Both the position numbers and the translations under genes were made by a program. Source: Verrucomicrobiaceae bacterium UBA2429 (GTDB lineage Bacteria > Verrucomicrobiota > Verrucomicrobiia > Verrucomicrobiales > Verrucomicrobiaceae). Taken from it: a stretch of DNA of 64,000 nucleotides. The notes under the pieces were generated by a model, which had not been told where the DNA came from, searched no databases, and saw nothing but the letters and a program-made list of their open reading frames with translations. The stretch covers positions 30,967 to 94,966 of the forward strand of contig DDQZ01000102.1 in assembly GCA_002343505.1 (NCBI GenBank). Reading direction: 5' to 3'. This document shows, one piece after another, positions 51,463 through 59,753 of the stretch (positions are counted from its first letter, which is position 1; each line of letters begins with the position of its first letter).

Positions 51463-52332
51463 ATGAGAGCTACCTTTCTCCTCGCCACCCTCTGCCTCAC
51501 CACACTCACCGCCCGTGCAGCCGATTTGCAGCCGCCAATCACGGTTGGGCAACGCGTTGCCACCTGCGGGCACAGCTTTCACGTTTTCACTTACCCGCAG
51601 GTCGATCAGATCGCCAAATCGGCGGGGCTGGAGCATCAGCTCGTCGGTATTTCGAGCATCGGCGGCTCCACGGTGCAGAAGCATTGGGACAAGACCGAGG
51701 AAGAGAGCGCGGTAAAGAAGGTGCTGAAGGCTGGAGGAGCGGATGTGCTCACACTTTCGCCGATCTGGCTGCCTGATCCGGCCATCGAGGAGTTCGTGAA
51801 GCTCGGCATCGCGCACAATCCCGCGCTGCGCATCACGGTGCAGGAGTATTGGATGCCGAATGACGAGTATGAGCCGGTCTATCCGCTCCAAACGAAGAAG
51901 AAGGTCGATCACAACGCCACGGACCTCGCCAAACTGCGCGATGCGACGATGCGCTACGCGAAGGACATCGAGGACTACGTCAAAGGCATCAATCAGCGCC
52001 TCGGCAAGGATGCCGTGCTCATCGTGCCCGTCGGCATGGCCGCGGTGACGTTGCGCGAGAAGATCGTGAAGGGAGAGGCACCCGGTTTGAAGACGCAGGG
52101 AGAACTGTTCCGCGACAACTGGGGCCATGCGCTGCTTCCGCTCCAGTTTCTCTCCAGCTACAGCCACTACGCTGTGATCTACCGCAAGAGCCCCGTCGGT
52201 CTGCCGGTGCCGCTGGCATTTCGCACGCTCAAAAACGTGAGCGACGAGGACAAGGCGAAGCTCAACACGCTGCTCCAGCAGATCGCCTGGGACACGGTGA
52301 GCACGCATCCCATGAGCGGGATCAAAAAATGA
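51463..52332 (+). CDS. Secreted SGNH-hydrolase-like protein
   Basis: A 289-aa exported protein with signal peptide MRATFLLATLCLTTLTARA. The start of the mature chain has CGHSFHVF, corresponding to the block I nucleophile region of SGNH/GDSL hydrolases, and a later block LTLSPIWLPDP, while the C-terminus has DTVSTHPMSGIK, a possible DxxH-type block V (here T-H-P). Family assignment is moderately sure; the active-site set is not fully clear. It may be an esterase acting on acetylated glycans. It stands alone, downstream of the sigma fusion, and is followed by a short sulfatase-gene remnant. Confidence 0.6.
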   Translation: MRATFLLATLCLTTLTARAADLQPPITVGQRVATCGHSFHVFTYPQVDQIAKSAGLEHQLVGISSIGGSTVQKHWDKTEEESAVKKVLKAGGADVLTLSPIWLPDPAIEEFVKLGIAHNPALRITVQEYWMPNDEYEPVYPLQTKKKVDHNATDLAKLRDATMRYAKDIEDYVKGINQRLGKDAVLIVPVGMAAVTLREKIVKGEAPGLKTQGELFRDNWGHALLPLQFLSSYSHYAVIYRKSPVGLPVPLAFRTLKNVSDEDKAKLNTLLQQIAWDTVSTHPMSGIKK

Positions 52333-52334
52333 CC

Positions 52335-52366
52335 GCGCGCGCTTCACGGACGCGCATTCGCCCGCG
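52335..52366 (+). pseudogene. 32-bp remnant identical to part of the 58292 sulfatase gene
   Basis: These 32 bases are identical to 58485-58516, the segment encoding GARFTDAHSPA of the sulfatase at 58292-59734. They occur in the same orientation, outside any frame, just after the SGNH-like gene stop. This is likely the leftover of a duplicated or deleted sulfatase gene. Confidence 0.7.
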
Positions 52367-52406
52367 ACCACTGGCACATGAGATCATTGGAGAATGATGG
52401 CCTAGG

Positions 52407-54038
52407 CTATTTCTTCGCGCTGCGAAGCATGCGGTAAAAGTCGCCCGTTCGTTTTCGCCATTCCTCGACTGTGATCGACGGCATCGGATCGGTTGGGGCG
52501 CGCCCCAGCGACTCGCGCAGGGCTTCGACGCACCGCGCACGCATTTCCTCCAGCCTGGCAGCGTGCGGCGGGCTGTCCGCGAGGTTGTGGTTCTCCAGCG
52601 GATCGGCCTCCAGATCGTAGAGCTCCTCGTAGGCCGGTTTCTCCCCGTGCAGGCCGAAGTTCAGCATGTCGCGGTAGTCGTCGGGGACCGGGCGGAGCGG
52701 CCAGTAGCGCATGTATTTCCAACGCTCGCCGCGCACGCCCTGCACGAGGGGATAATTCTGCCCCAGCATCAGGCACTCCAGGAAGATGTCCTTCCTCCAC
52801 TCCACGGACTGCGCGTCAGCCCGGCGCATCAACGGCACGAGGCTGCGACCCTGCATGGACTCCGGCGGCTTGATGCCGCAGAGGTCGAGGATCGTGGGCG
52901 CAACATCGGGCGACCCCGCCAGCTCCCGGATCCGCGTTCCGCGCCGGATCGATTCCGGCCGCGGATCATAGACAATGAACGGCACATGGATCGACGGCTC
53001 GTAGAGCAGGCACTTCCCGCCGTATCCCCACTCGCCGTGCATCCAGCCGTGATCCGAGCCGAAGAGGATGATGGTGTTGCCGGCCTCGCCCAGCTCCTCG
53101 AGTTGTGCGCGCAGCCGGCCCACCAGCCGGTCGATGCCGGTGATCGTCTGGCAATTGCGCACCATCTGTTCGTGCACGCCTTCCGGGGTGCGGCGGTAGC
53201 TGTAGCTGTCGCTCTGTTCGCCGTTGTAGATCTCGAGCGGCAGCTTCGGCGTGCGCCAGTCGCTCAAGGCCACATAATTGTCCGGCAACGGCATGTCGTC
53301 GATCCGGTCGCGATAGGCCGAGCGATAGAGCTCGTCGTCGGTCGGCCGCCGCTCCATCGTGCGCGTGCCCGTGCCGTGGGGCACTTCGAACGGCAGATAG
53401 AGAAAGAACGGCTTCGAGCGATCGCGCCGGCCGAGATATTTCTTCATCGCCGGCAGCGAACGCTGGTAGAAGCCGTCGTCGGTCCCCAGGAAGTCGCGCG
53501 CCGCCTCGCCGATGATCTCGATCTGCGTGGTCTCGGTGGCACCGTGGAAGAGCACCTCGAAGTCCCGATGTTGCTCGCGCGGGTAGAAGCCGAGATAGGT
53601 CCTGTCGCTCCCGCAATAATAGTCGATGTCGTCCTGCCGCAGCCCCGGGATGTTGGACTTTCCGATCAGACCGGTGAAGTAGCCGGCCTGCCGCAGCACC
53701 CCGAAAAGCGAATCCCGCCACTGCTCGTCCGAAAGCGCGCGCTCTCCGCGAAAGCCCACGGTGTGGCTTCGTTCCCACTTGCCCGTCACATAGTTGACGC
53801 GGGACGGCAGGCAGACCGCCGTCGTCGTGAAGAACTGCTGGAACAACGCACCGTCGCGGGCGAGCGCGTCGAGGTGGGGCGTCTTCATCACCGGATGTCC
53901 TGTCACCCCCAGCTCGTCGTAGCGCTGGTCGTCGGTCAGGATGAAAATGACATTGGGCGCCCGCTGCTGCGCCGCCGCCATCGCCGTCATGGCGAGGAGC
54001 AAAAGAAAGGTGGCCACACCGAGCGCACGGCGGGGCAT
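52407..54038 (-). CDS. Secreted sulfatase, type I (FGly), S1 family
   Basis: A 543-aa exported sulfatase. Signal peptide MPRRALGVATFLLLLAMTAMA; the metal-binding start LTDDQRYDELG; the FGly motif CLPSR (Cys76) in TTTAVCLPSRVNYVTG; and later GSDHGWMHGEWGYGGK, completing the metal site. The first position after Cys is Leu rather than Ser, still within the C-x-P-S-R consensus. It belongs to the N-acetylglucosamine-/iduronate-type sulfatases that desulfate glycans in the periplasm or outside. The ATG at 54038 is preferred; an upstream in-frame ATG at 54071 adds 11 residues without improving the signal. FGE, the maturase, is not in the window. It lies 98 bases after a convergent-direction alpha/beta hydrolase on the same strand. 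Confidence 0.92.
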   Translation of the reverse strand: MPRRALGVATFLLLLAMTAMAAAQQRAPNVIFILTDDQRYDELGVTGHPVMKTPHLDALARDGALFQQFFTTTAVCLPSRVNYVTGKWERSHTVGFRGERALSDEQWRDSLFGVLRQAGYFTGLIGKSNIPGLRQDDIDYYCGSDRTYLGFYPREQHRDFEVLFHGATETTQIEIIGEAARDFLGTDDGFYQRSLPAMKKYLGRRDRSKPFFLYLPFEVPHGTGTRTMERRPTDDELYRSAYRDRIDDMPLPDNYVALSDWRTPKLPLEIYNGEQSDSYSYRRTPEGVHEQMVRNCQTITGIDRLVGRLRAQLEELGEAGNTIILFGSDHGWMHGEWGYGGKCLLYEPSIHVPFIVYDPRPESIRRGTRIRELAGSPDVAPTILDLCGIKPPESMQGRSLVPLMRRADAQSVEWRKDIFLECLMLGQNYPLVQGVRGERWKYMRYWPLRPVPDDYRDMLNFGLHGEKPAYEELYDLEADPLENHNLADSPPHAARLEEMRARCVEALRESLGRAPTDPMPSITVEEWRKRTGDFYRMLRSAKK

Positions 54039-54136
54039 CGCGGAAAAATCTGGCAGGAATCGGAGGATCATAAAAGGGTCGAAGATTTGACGGTGCCGGC
54101 AGGATCAACGCGGCGTTTCGGCCTGCCGTGACACCT

Positions 54137-55108
54137 TCATTTTGCCTTTAAGCGCGCAATCAAGAAGGCAACCGCCGAAGGATAAGGACTCTCTGGTCCG
54201 CCTGGATAAACGAGGTGGCCTTCCACGCCGGTTTCGCGCAGCTTTTCCAGCAGCTTGATGCCCATGACCGCGGAATGCGGCGCATCGCCGGCCCGCTTCC
54301 CCACCACGGGCGGTTCATCGGCACGGGCGTCGTATTGCAAGAGCACGGGCGGATCATCGGCGGTCGCCAAATGATAGGGCGAATACTGTTTCACCCAGGG
54401 CATGATTTGCTCGCGCCCGTCATGGAACGCCTGGAACTCATCCTTGCGTGTCTGCCCGTCTTTGATGAAGCCGAAGGCGTGGCCGCCATAAGTCATGTTG
54501 GGCATCCAGGCGCGCAGCAGATGAGGGTCGAAGCAGGTCTGGGCGTGGAGCACCCCCGCGCAAGTCAGGCGTGTGGATTCGCGGGCGACCGGATCACTCG
54601 CGCCGGCATCCGCCATGTCATCATGAAACAGCAACCACAGGCTGGAGGCGGCGCCGGCCGAGCTTCCCGTGGCACCGATGCGTGTCTTGTCGATGCGCCA
54701 CTCCCCGGCCTTGCTGCGCACGAATTGCAGCGCCCGCGCCGCGTCCTCGAGCGGCCACTTCACCGGCGGCTTGATGCCCGCCTCATGCGCGGCGGGGACA
54801 AAGCGGTAATTGATCGCCGCCACCGACAGGCCGGCTTCGAGATACTCATTGAGACCGTAACCGGCGGCGCGGTCCTTGTCCCCGCCGCGCCAGCCGCCGC
54901 CATGAATGAAAAAGATGAGCGGCGCGGGCTGCCCGGACTTGGACTGATAAAAATCGAGCACCTGCCGTTCGTGCGTGCCATAGGGCACATCCGCGAAAGT
55001 GGGCGGCGGACCTTTCGCAGTCTCCTTCCTGGCCTTCTGCTGCGCCGCGGCGGGGAGAGACACGAGAAACACGAGGCCAAGCATGAGGGGAAGGCGGTGA
55101 GTGATCAT
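54137..55108 (-). CDS. Secreted alpha/beta hydrolase (carboxylesterase, BD-FAE-like)
   Basis: A 323-aa exported esterase. Signal peptide MITHRLPLMLGLVFLVSLPAA; oxyanion-hole HGGGW (69-73); nucleophile Ser150 in GSSAG. The BD-FAE (bifunctional feruloyl/acetyl xylan esterase) family is the best fit, and the surrounding secreted glycan enzymes support a role in removing ester groups from polysaccharides. The catalytic Asp and His lie in the C-terminal part, but I can point only to ...GVEGHLVYPGG (His near 300) with moderate certainty. ATG 55108 is chosen for the signal peptide; the frame extends to 55132. Confidence 0.87.
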   Translation of the reverse strand: MITHRLPLMLGLVFLVSLPAAAQQKARKETAKGPPPTFADVPYGTHERQVLDFYQSKSGQPAPLIFFIHGGGWRGGDKDRAAGYGLNEYLEAGLSVAAINYRFVPAAHEAGIKPPVKWPLEDAARALQFVRSKAGEWRIDKTRIGATGSSAGAASSLWLLFHDDMADAGASDPVARESTRLTCAGVLHAQTCFDPHLLRAWMPNMTYGGHAFGFIKDGQTRKDEFQAFHDGREQIMPWVKQYSPYHLATADDPPVLLQYDARADEPPVVGKRAGDAPHSAVMGIKLLEKLRETGVEGHLVYPGGPESPYPSAVAFLIARLKAK

Positions 55109-55161
55109 GGCAGGCGCGGAGAACTCGTCCAAACGGCTGATGTATCAGAAAATGGGTTGAA

Positions 55162-55917
55162 TCACTCCGGCCGGCCATTCTCCGCAGGTTTTCCGCCTTC
55201 GATCAGCGCCTTCGCCTGACGCACGAAGCGCCGGCCCAGCAGCTCATAGCCGGGCTTGGTGTAGTGGAGGTCGTTGGTCATCACGCCTTTGACTTCCTTG
55301 TCGTTCAGATCATCGCAATCGACCCATGCGCCATGCGGGTCGGCCAGAGCGACGGCAACCTGGCTCTCACGCACGACTTTCCACGCGGACGGGTTGAGCT
55401 CGTCGTGGTCGCTGAGGCGGCCGATGACGACGTTCATCTCCGGGCGCTTCAGGTCGCGGCGCAGGTTGGCGATGAGTTGCTTCAAAGCGTCGGCATAAGG
55501 CGCTTGCAGCCCGGTTCTCGAGTCATTCTCGCCCTGCATCCAGCAAAAGGTGACCGAGGCTGCATTCGGGTGCTGTTTCAGCAGCTCCGCGAACTGCTCC
55601 AGGATGCGCGGGTAGAAGATGGTGCCCTTGCGCTTGTCCGCCTCGCGCGCCTTCGCGACATCGACGCCGTGCTTCGCGGCGATGTCGTTCCACTCGTCCA
55701 CCCAGTAGCGAATGGGCATGCCGCCGACCGCGACCTTGATGTGGGCCACGTCCGCGCCGGGAAACAGCTTCTTCGCCTCCGGCTCGAAGCCGAGCTTCGG
55801 ATCCATGCCCGCCATGTTCGACTGCCCGGTGAGGATGAAGAGATGCGCGGGCTTGTCCGCCGCGAAGGCGGAAAGCAGAGGGCAGAGTGCGAGGAGAATC
55901 AGGGCGAGGTGCTTCAT
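55162..55917 (-). CDS. Sialate O-acetylesterase/SGNH family esterase
   Basis: A 251-aa exported enzyme with signal peptide MKHLALILLALCPLLSAFA. The SGNH block I is GQSNMAG (Ser33), and block V is NDLHYTKPGYELLG with the catalytic Asp and His, as in the SASA (DUF303) family of sialate/acetylxylan O-acetylesterases. WMQGENDS is the typical block III. It removes acetyl groups from glycans in the extracytoplasmic space. It is on the same strand as the alpha/beta hydrolase and sulfatase, forming a likely three-gene esterase/sulfatase set, and lies 84 bases downstream of the AraC regulator. Confidence 0.9.
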   Translation of the reverse strand: MKHLALILLALCPLLSAFAADKPAHLFILTGQSNMAGMDPKLGFEPEAKKLFPGADVAHIKVAVGGMPIRYWVDEWNDIAAKHGVDVAKAREADKRKGTIFYPRILEQFAELLKQHPNAASVTFCWMQGENDSRTGLQAPYADALKQLIANLRRDLKRPEMNVVIGRLSDHDELNPSAWKVVRESQVAVALADPHGAWVDCDDLNDKEVKGVMTNDLHYTKPGYELLGRRFVRQAKALIEGGKPAENGRPE

Positions 55918-56001
55918 GGCAAGCTGGAAGAACGATCCGGATGGAAGAACGATCCGGAAAAAAGCATCTCGCAGCTCTCTGGCTGGCAGGAATTTCCTTT
56001 T

Positions 56002-56847
56002 TCAACCCCTCGGCTCCCTTCCTGCCGAAGGCCCGGGGTCGGTGGGGGTTCGGCGCTTCCCATACCGCGCGGGCGTGGTGCCGGTGCGTTGCTTGAACTG
56101 CTGGGTAAAGCTGCTCGCGTCCACGAAGCCGCAGCGCGTGGCGACTTCCGCGGCGGTGAGATCACTCTCGTCGAGCAGGCGGGCCGCCGCGAGGACACGC
56201 GTCTTGATGAGAAACTCCTGCGGCCCGATCCCGAAGGCGATGAGAAAGCGCCGCTGAAGCTGGCGCAGAGATTCGCCGCAGATTCCGGCCACCTCGCCGA
56301 TGGTGATGGGCCGGGCGAAGTCACGGCGGATGATCTCCACCGCGCGCGAGACAGTCTGGAAGACGGGGAGCCTGCGGTCGTGCTCGTCGGCGCGGCGCAG
56401 GATGCCCATGATGCCTTGCACGCGCCCGCGCCGGTCGCGCAGCGGCAGCTTGGTCACGAGATACCAGTCGGGCATGCCCTGCCGGTCCCACCACAGCTCC
56501 ATGCGCTCGATGGCCGGCGCCCGGCCCCGCAGAAGCTTCGCGTCATCGTCCACATACGCCTGTGCCATGCTGCCGGGATTGAGGTCGAAATCCGTGCGCC
56601 CGATGAACTCGCTGTCGTCGCGCATCTGATAGCGGCCGAGAAGGCCCTTGCTGGCAAACATCAGGTGGCCTTCGCGATCCTTGGCGAAGAAGAACACCGC
56701 GGGGATGTGGTCGAAGAGTGCTTGGAAACCACACGCGGCATCGAGCTGCGAGAACCAGGCGGCGCGGCGCGCGCGCCAGCGCTGGATTTCCGCCAGGGAA
56801 CGCCGCGACTGCCGGGACCGGGGCTGGAGGGGTGTCGCGTTTCGCAT
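56002..56847 (-). CDS. PAS-domain AraC-family transcriptional regulator
   Basis: A 281-aa regulator. A PAS domain (about 38-150; HIPAVFFFAKDREGHLMFAS, ending GRVQGIMGI) precedes the two AraC-type HTH motifs (ITIGEVAGICGESLRQLQRR, 181-200; AAEVATRCGFVDASSFTQQF, 232-251). The C-terminal block closes with TGTTPARY. This PAS-AraC architecture is frequent in Verrucomicrobia. It is divergent from the beta-helix gene (93-base gap) and upstream of the sialate esterase, so it probably controls the surrounding glycan-degrading genes in response to a sensed metabolite. Confidence 0.9.
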   Translation of the reverse strand: MRNATPLQPRSRQSRRSLAEIQRWRARRAAWFSQLDAACGFQALFDHIPAVFFFAKDREGHLMFASKGLLGRYQMRDDSEFIGRTDFDLNPGSMAQAYVDDDAKLLRGRAPAIERMELWWDRQGMPDWYLVTKLPLRDRRGRVQGIMGILRRADEHDRRLPVFQTVSRAVEIIRRDFARPITIGEVAGICGESLRQLQRRFLIAFGIGPQEFLIKTRVLAAARLLDESDLTAAEVATRCGFVDASSFTQQFKQRTGTTPARYGKRRTPTDPGPSAGREPRG

Positions 56848-56940
56848 AGTCTTTGTCGCGACAGATTGGGCAGTTCCCGGGTAGAATCAATGGCGCAACC
56901 TCCCGGCCCACTCAAAATCTGGAATCAACCATGCCAAACC

Positions 56941-58236
56941 ATGAAACAAACCATGCTCCTCCTTGTCGCTGTCACGAGTCTCTTTGCACCGTTGACGGCT
57001 TCCGCCGCCAAGCCCCCAACCGCCACGGCCGTCATCCAGGTCGTTGATTTCCTTCCAGCCGATCACGTCACTGACGGCTCCGTTTCCTACCAATCTGCAA
57101 TTCAGTCCGCCATTGACGCCGTTCCCGGCACCGGCGGCACGGTTGTCTTCGCCCCCATCACTTATCGAATCGACGACCCGGTCGGACTTCGTCTCCGCTC
57201 CAACCTGACCCTGAGCATGGAGGGCGCCACGTTCCTGCTTTCAGAAACCTGCGCCGCCGACGGCCAGCTTTTCCTCGGCCAGGGAGTCTCCGGTCTGCGC
57301 CTTGAGGGCGGGACCATCATCGGTCGCAACGACGTCTGGCTGACCGGCGTCAACATCCGCGGCGTCCATCTCACCGGAGAGTGCCGCGACATCCGCATCC
57401 GCGACATGCACATCCGCGACCTCTCCAGCAATGGCATCGGCATCTTTGCTGCCGACGAGGAACATCCGTCCACCGATGTCTGGATCACCGACACCGTCAT
57501 TGATAACTGCGCCAACGTCTATGGTGACTACCAGGCCGAGTCCAAGCGCGGCCCTGAGAAAGGCTCCACCCGCGAGGACCAGGGCCTCATCGCTCTCTAC
57601 CATGTCCACGATTTCGTCGTGCGCGGATGCCGGTTCGAGGACTCGCGCTCGGACGGCACGCACCTCTACTATTGCCGGCGCGGACAGTTCACCGACAATC
57701 GAATCTACCGCGCCAAGATGGGCGGCTACTTCCTTGAGACCTGCCAGCATGTGCTCGCGGCCAACAACGTCATGCGCGACAATGGCTCGCGCGGCGTCAC
57801 CATCGAGCGCAAAAGCGACTTCTGCACGCTCACGGGAAACACCATCGAAGGCAGCGGCCGCGAGGGCCTTTGGATCCCGGATTCAGCCCGTTGCGTCGTG
57901 ACCGGCAACGTCTTCTCATTGAACGGCCGCAAGAACAACGGCACGGAGCGCCATCATCTCTGGAATCCCAACATCACCATCAACGAGGCCCGCGGCGACA
58001 AGTTCGCGACGCCCACCGCCTCCTATCTTATCGCCGACAACATCATCGAGACCGACGCCCACCAGCTCGCCGCCATCCGCGTGGACACGCGCGAGGAGGT
58101 TCGCGACATCCTCATCCAGAACAACTTCCTGATTGGCGAGAACCGGAGCATCCGCGTCGAGGGCCCCGGCCAGGACGCCGTCACCATTCAGCAGAACCAC
58201 GGGGGAAAAGTGGACCGCATCATTGACAAAGAGTGA
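56941..58236 (+). CDS. Secreted right-handed parallel beta-helix protein
   Basis: A 431-aa exported protein. Signal peptide MKQTMLLLVAVTSLFAPLTASA; then a pectate-lyase-3-like N-terminal region (VSYQSAIQSAIDAVPGTGGTVVF); then beta-helix repeats such as DIRIRDMHIRDLSSNGIGI and RGQFTDNRIYRAKMGGYFL. The fold is that of polysaccharide lyases, polygalacturonases and epimerases. The frame extends 1.6 kb upstream as an antisense shadow, so the ATG at 56941, directly before the signal peptide, is used. It is divergent from the PAS-AraC regulator and upstream of two sulfatases, pointing to degradation of a sulfated polysaccharide. Confidence 0.88.
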   Translation: MKQTMLLLVAVTSLFAPLTASAAKPPTATAVIQVVDFLPADHVTDGSVSYQSAIQSAIDAVPGTGGTVVFAPITYRIDDPVGLRLRSNLTLSMEGATFLLSETCAADGQLFLGQGVSGLRLEGGTIIGRNDVWLTGVNIRGVHLTGECRDIRIRDMHIRDLSSNGIGIFAADEEHPSTDVWITDTVIDNCANVYGDYQAESKRGPEKGSTREDQGLIALYHVHDFVVRGCRFEDSRSDGTHLYYCRRGQFTDNRIYRAKMGGYFLETCQHVLAANNVMRDNGSRGVTIERKSDFCTLTGNTIEGSGREGLWIPDSARCVVTGNVFSLNGRKNNGTERHHLWNPNITINEARGDKFATPTASYLIADNIIETDAHQLAAIRVDTREEVRDILIQNNFLIGENRSIRVEGPGQDAVTIQQNHGGKVDRIIDKE

Positions 58237-58291
58237 CGCACTCCTCCGTGAAACCTGGCGCATTCAGTTCACTCAGCCCAATCACCAAACC

Positions 58292-59734
58292 ATGAAACAC
58301 TTCTTCTCTTCTTCACGCCTTCTCTCATTCCTGTCGTCGTTTGCCCTCTTGGTTTCGCCGCTCTTCGCGGACACGAAGCCCAACTTCATCGTCATCCTCG
58401 CCGACGACCTCGGCTGGGGAGACATCAGTTGCCAGGGCGCGACGAAAATCCAGACGCCGAACATCGACCGGCTGGCGCGGGAAGGCGCGCGCTTCACGGA
58501 CGCGCATTCGCCCGCGTCGGTTTGCTCGCCATCGCGCTATGGAGTGATGACCGGACTCTCGCCGTGGCGGCTGCATCGGACCGGAAACGGCTACAAGCTT
58601 AAAAAAGACCGCCTGAACATCGCCTCGATGCTCGAAGCGCAGGGCTACCGCTCGGCGGCCATCGGAAAATGGCATCTCGGTTACGGCAAGGACTGGAACC
58701 AGAAGCGCATCACCGGCCCGTTGGAGGTCGGGTTTAATTATCACTTCGGCGTGCCGGGGAACCACAACGACCAGTATCGTGTCTTCATCGAGAACCACGA
58801 CATCTTCGGTCGGAAACCGGGCGAGGCCTACCGCGTGGTGAACGACGGTCGCGATCTTCCCGAAGGCGTCTCGCAGCCGCGGGTGGAGGACCAGGTGGAC
58901 ACCACGCTCACCGCCAAAGCCGTCGGCTTCATCCGCGAGCAGAAAGACCAGCCCTTCTTTCTCTACTTCACGCCCTGCGCCTCGCACACGCACATCACAC
59001 CGGCGGCGAAGTTTCGCGGCACCAGCCAGGCGGGGTTGCTCGGCGATTACATCCAGGAACTCGACGCGCATGTGGGCGATCTGCTCGCCACGCTGGATGA
59101 ACTCAAGCTTTCGGAGCGCACGCTCGTCATTTTCAGCAGCGACAACGGCGGCACGCCGAACGATTTCAAAGGCTCGCAAAAAATGAATCTCAACCTCGCC
59201 AGCGAGGCCGGCGGCGTGCGCGAGAAATTCCACACGGCCAAGCAAGACGCCCGCGCGATGGGTCACTTCACCAACGGCCCCTGGCACGATGGCAAAGGCT
59301 CGCCTTACGAGGGCGGGCATCGCGTGCCGTTCATCGCGCGCTGGCCCGGCCAGATCCCCGCCGCCTCGACTTCGGAGCAGACCATCTGCCTCACCGATCT
59401 GCTCGCCACCTTCGCCAGCATCGTGGGTGCAAAGCTGCCAGACGATGCCGGCGAGGACTCTTTCGACATCCTGCCCGCGTTGCGCGATCCATCGCTCGCC
59501 ACGCCGATCCGTCCCATCACCATTCTTCAGGCCGACACGAAGGACGACGTCCTCGCCGTGCGCTCAGGCCGCTGGAAGTTCACCGAGAGCAAGAACGGCA
59601 AGAAGAAGACGCTTTACGACCTCACGCAAGATGTCGGAGAAACCAAAGACATCGCCGCCGAGCATCCGGAAGTCGTGAAACAGCTCAGCGCCCAGCTCGC
59701 CCAGGCCCGCGAAGCCGGACGCACACGCAAATAA
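58292..59734 (+). CDS. Secreted arylsulfatase, type I (FGly)
   Basis: A 480-aa sulfatase. Signal peptide MKHFFSSSRLLSFLSSFALL; metal-binding ILADDLGWGD; FGly motif CSPSR at Cys78 (SVCSPSRYG), GKWHLG and SSDNGG follow. The C-terminal helix GRWKFTES...KKTLYDL is normal for this family. Substrate class is not clear from sequence. It is 19 bases upstream of a second sulfatase and 55 bases downstream of the beta-helix gene; the three are probably one operon. A 32-bp segment of it recurs at 52335-52366. Confidence 0.94.
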   Translation: MKHFFSSSRLLSFLSSFALLVSPLFADTKPNFIVILADDLGWGDISCQGATKIQTPNIDRLAREGARFTDAHSPASVCSPSRYGVMTGLSPWRLHRTGNGYKLKKDRLNIASMLEAQGYRSAAIGKWHLGYGKDWNQKRITGPLEVGFNYHFGVPGNHNDQYRVFIENHDIFGRKPGEAYRVVNDGRDLPEGVSQPRVEDQVDTTLTAKAVGFIREQKDQPFFLYFTPCASHTHITPAAKFRGTSQAGLLGDYIQELDAHVGDLLATLDELKLSERTLVIFSSDNGGTPNDFKGSQKMNLNLASEAGGVREKFHTAKQDARAMGHFTNGPWHDGKGSPYEGGHRVPFIARWPGQIPAASTSEQTICLTDLLATFASIVGAKLPDDAGEDSFDILPALRDPSLATPIRPITILQADTKDDVLAVRSGRWKFTESKNGKKKTLYDLTQDVGETKDIAAEHPEVVKQLSAQLAQAREAGRTRK

Positions 59735-59753
59735 GCCTCTGCCAGCTCCTCTC

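Noticed and set aside
52383..52398. A terminator between the SGNH-like gene and the convergent sulfatase
   Set aside because: The 6-bp stem ATCATT/AATGAT has no T run and is too weak to claim.
55264..56940. A long upstream extension of the beta-helix protein
   Set aside because: It is antisense to the sialate esterase and AraC genes; the signal peptide starts at 56941.
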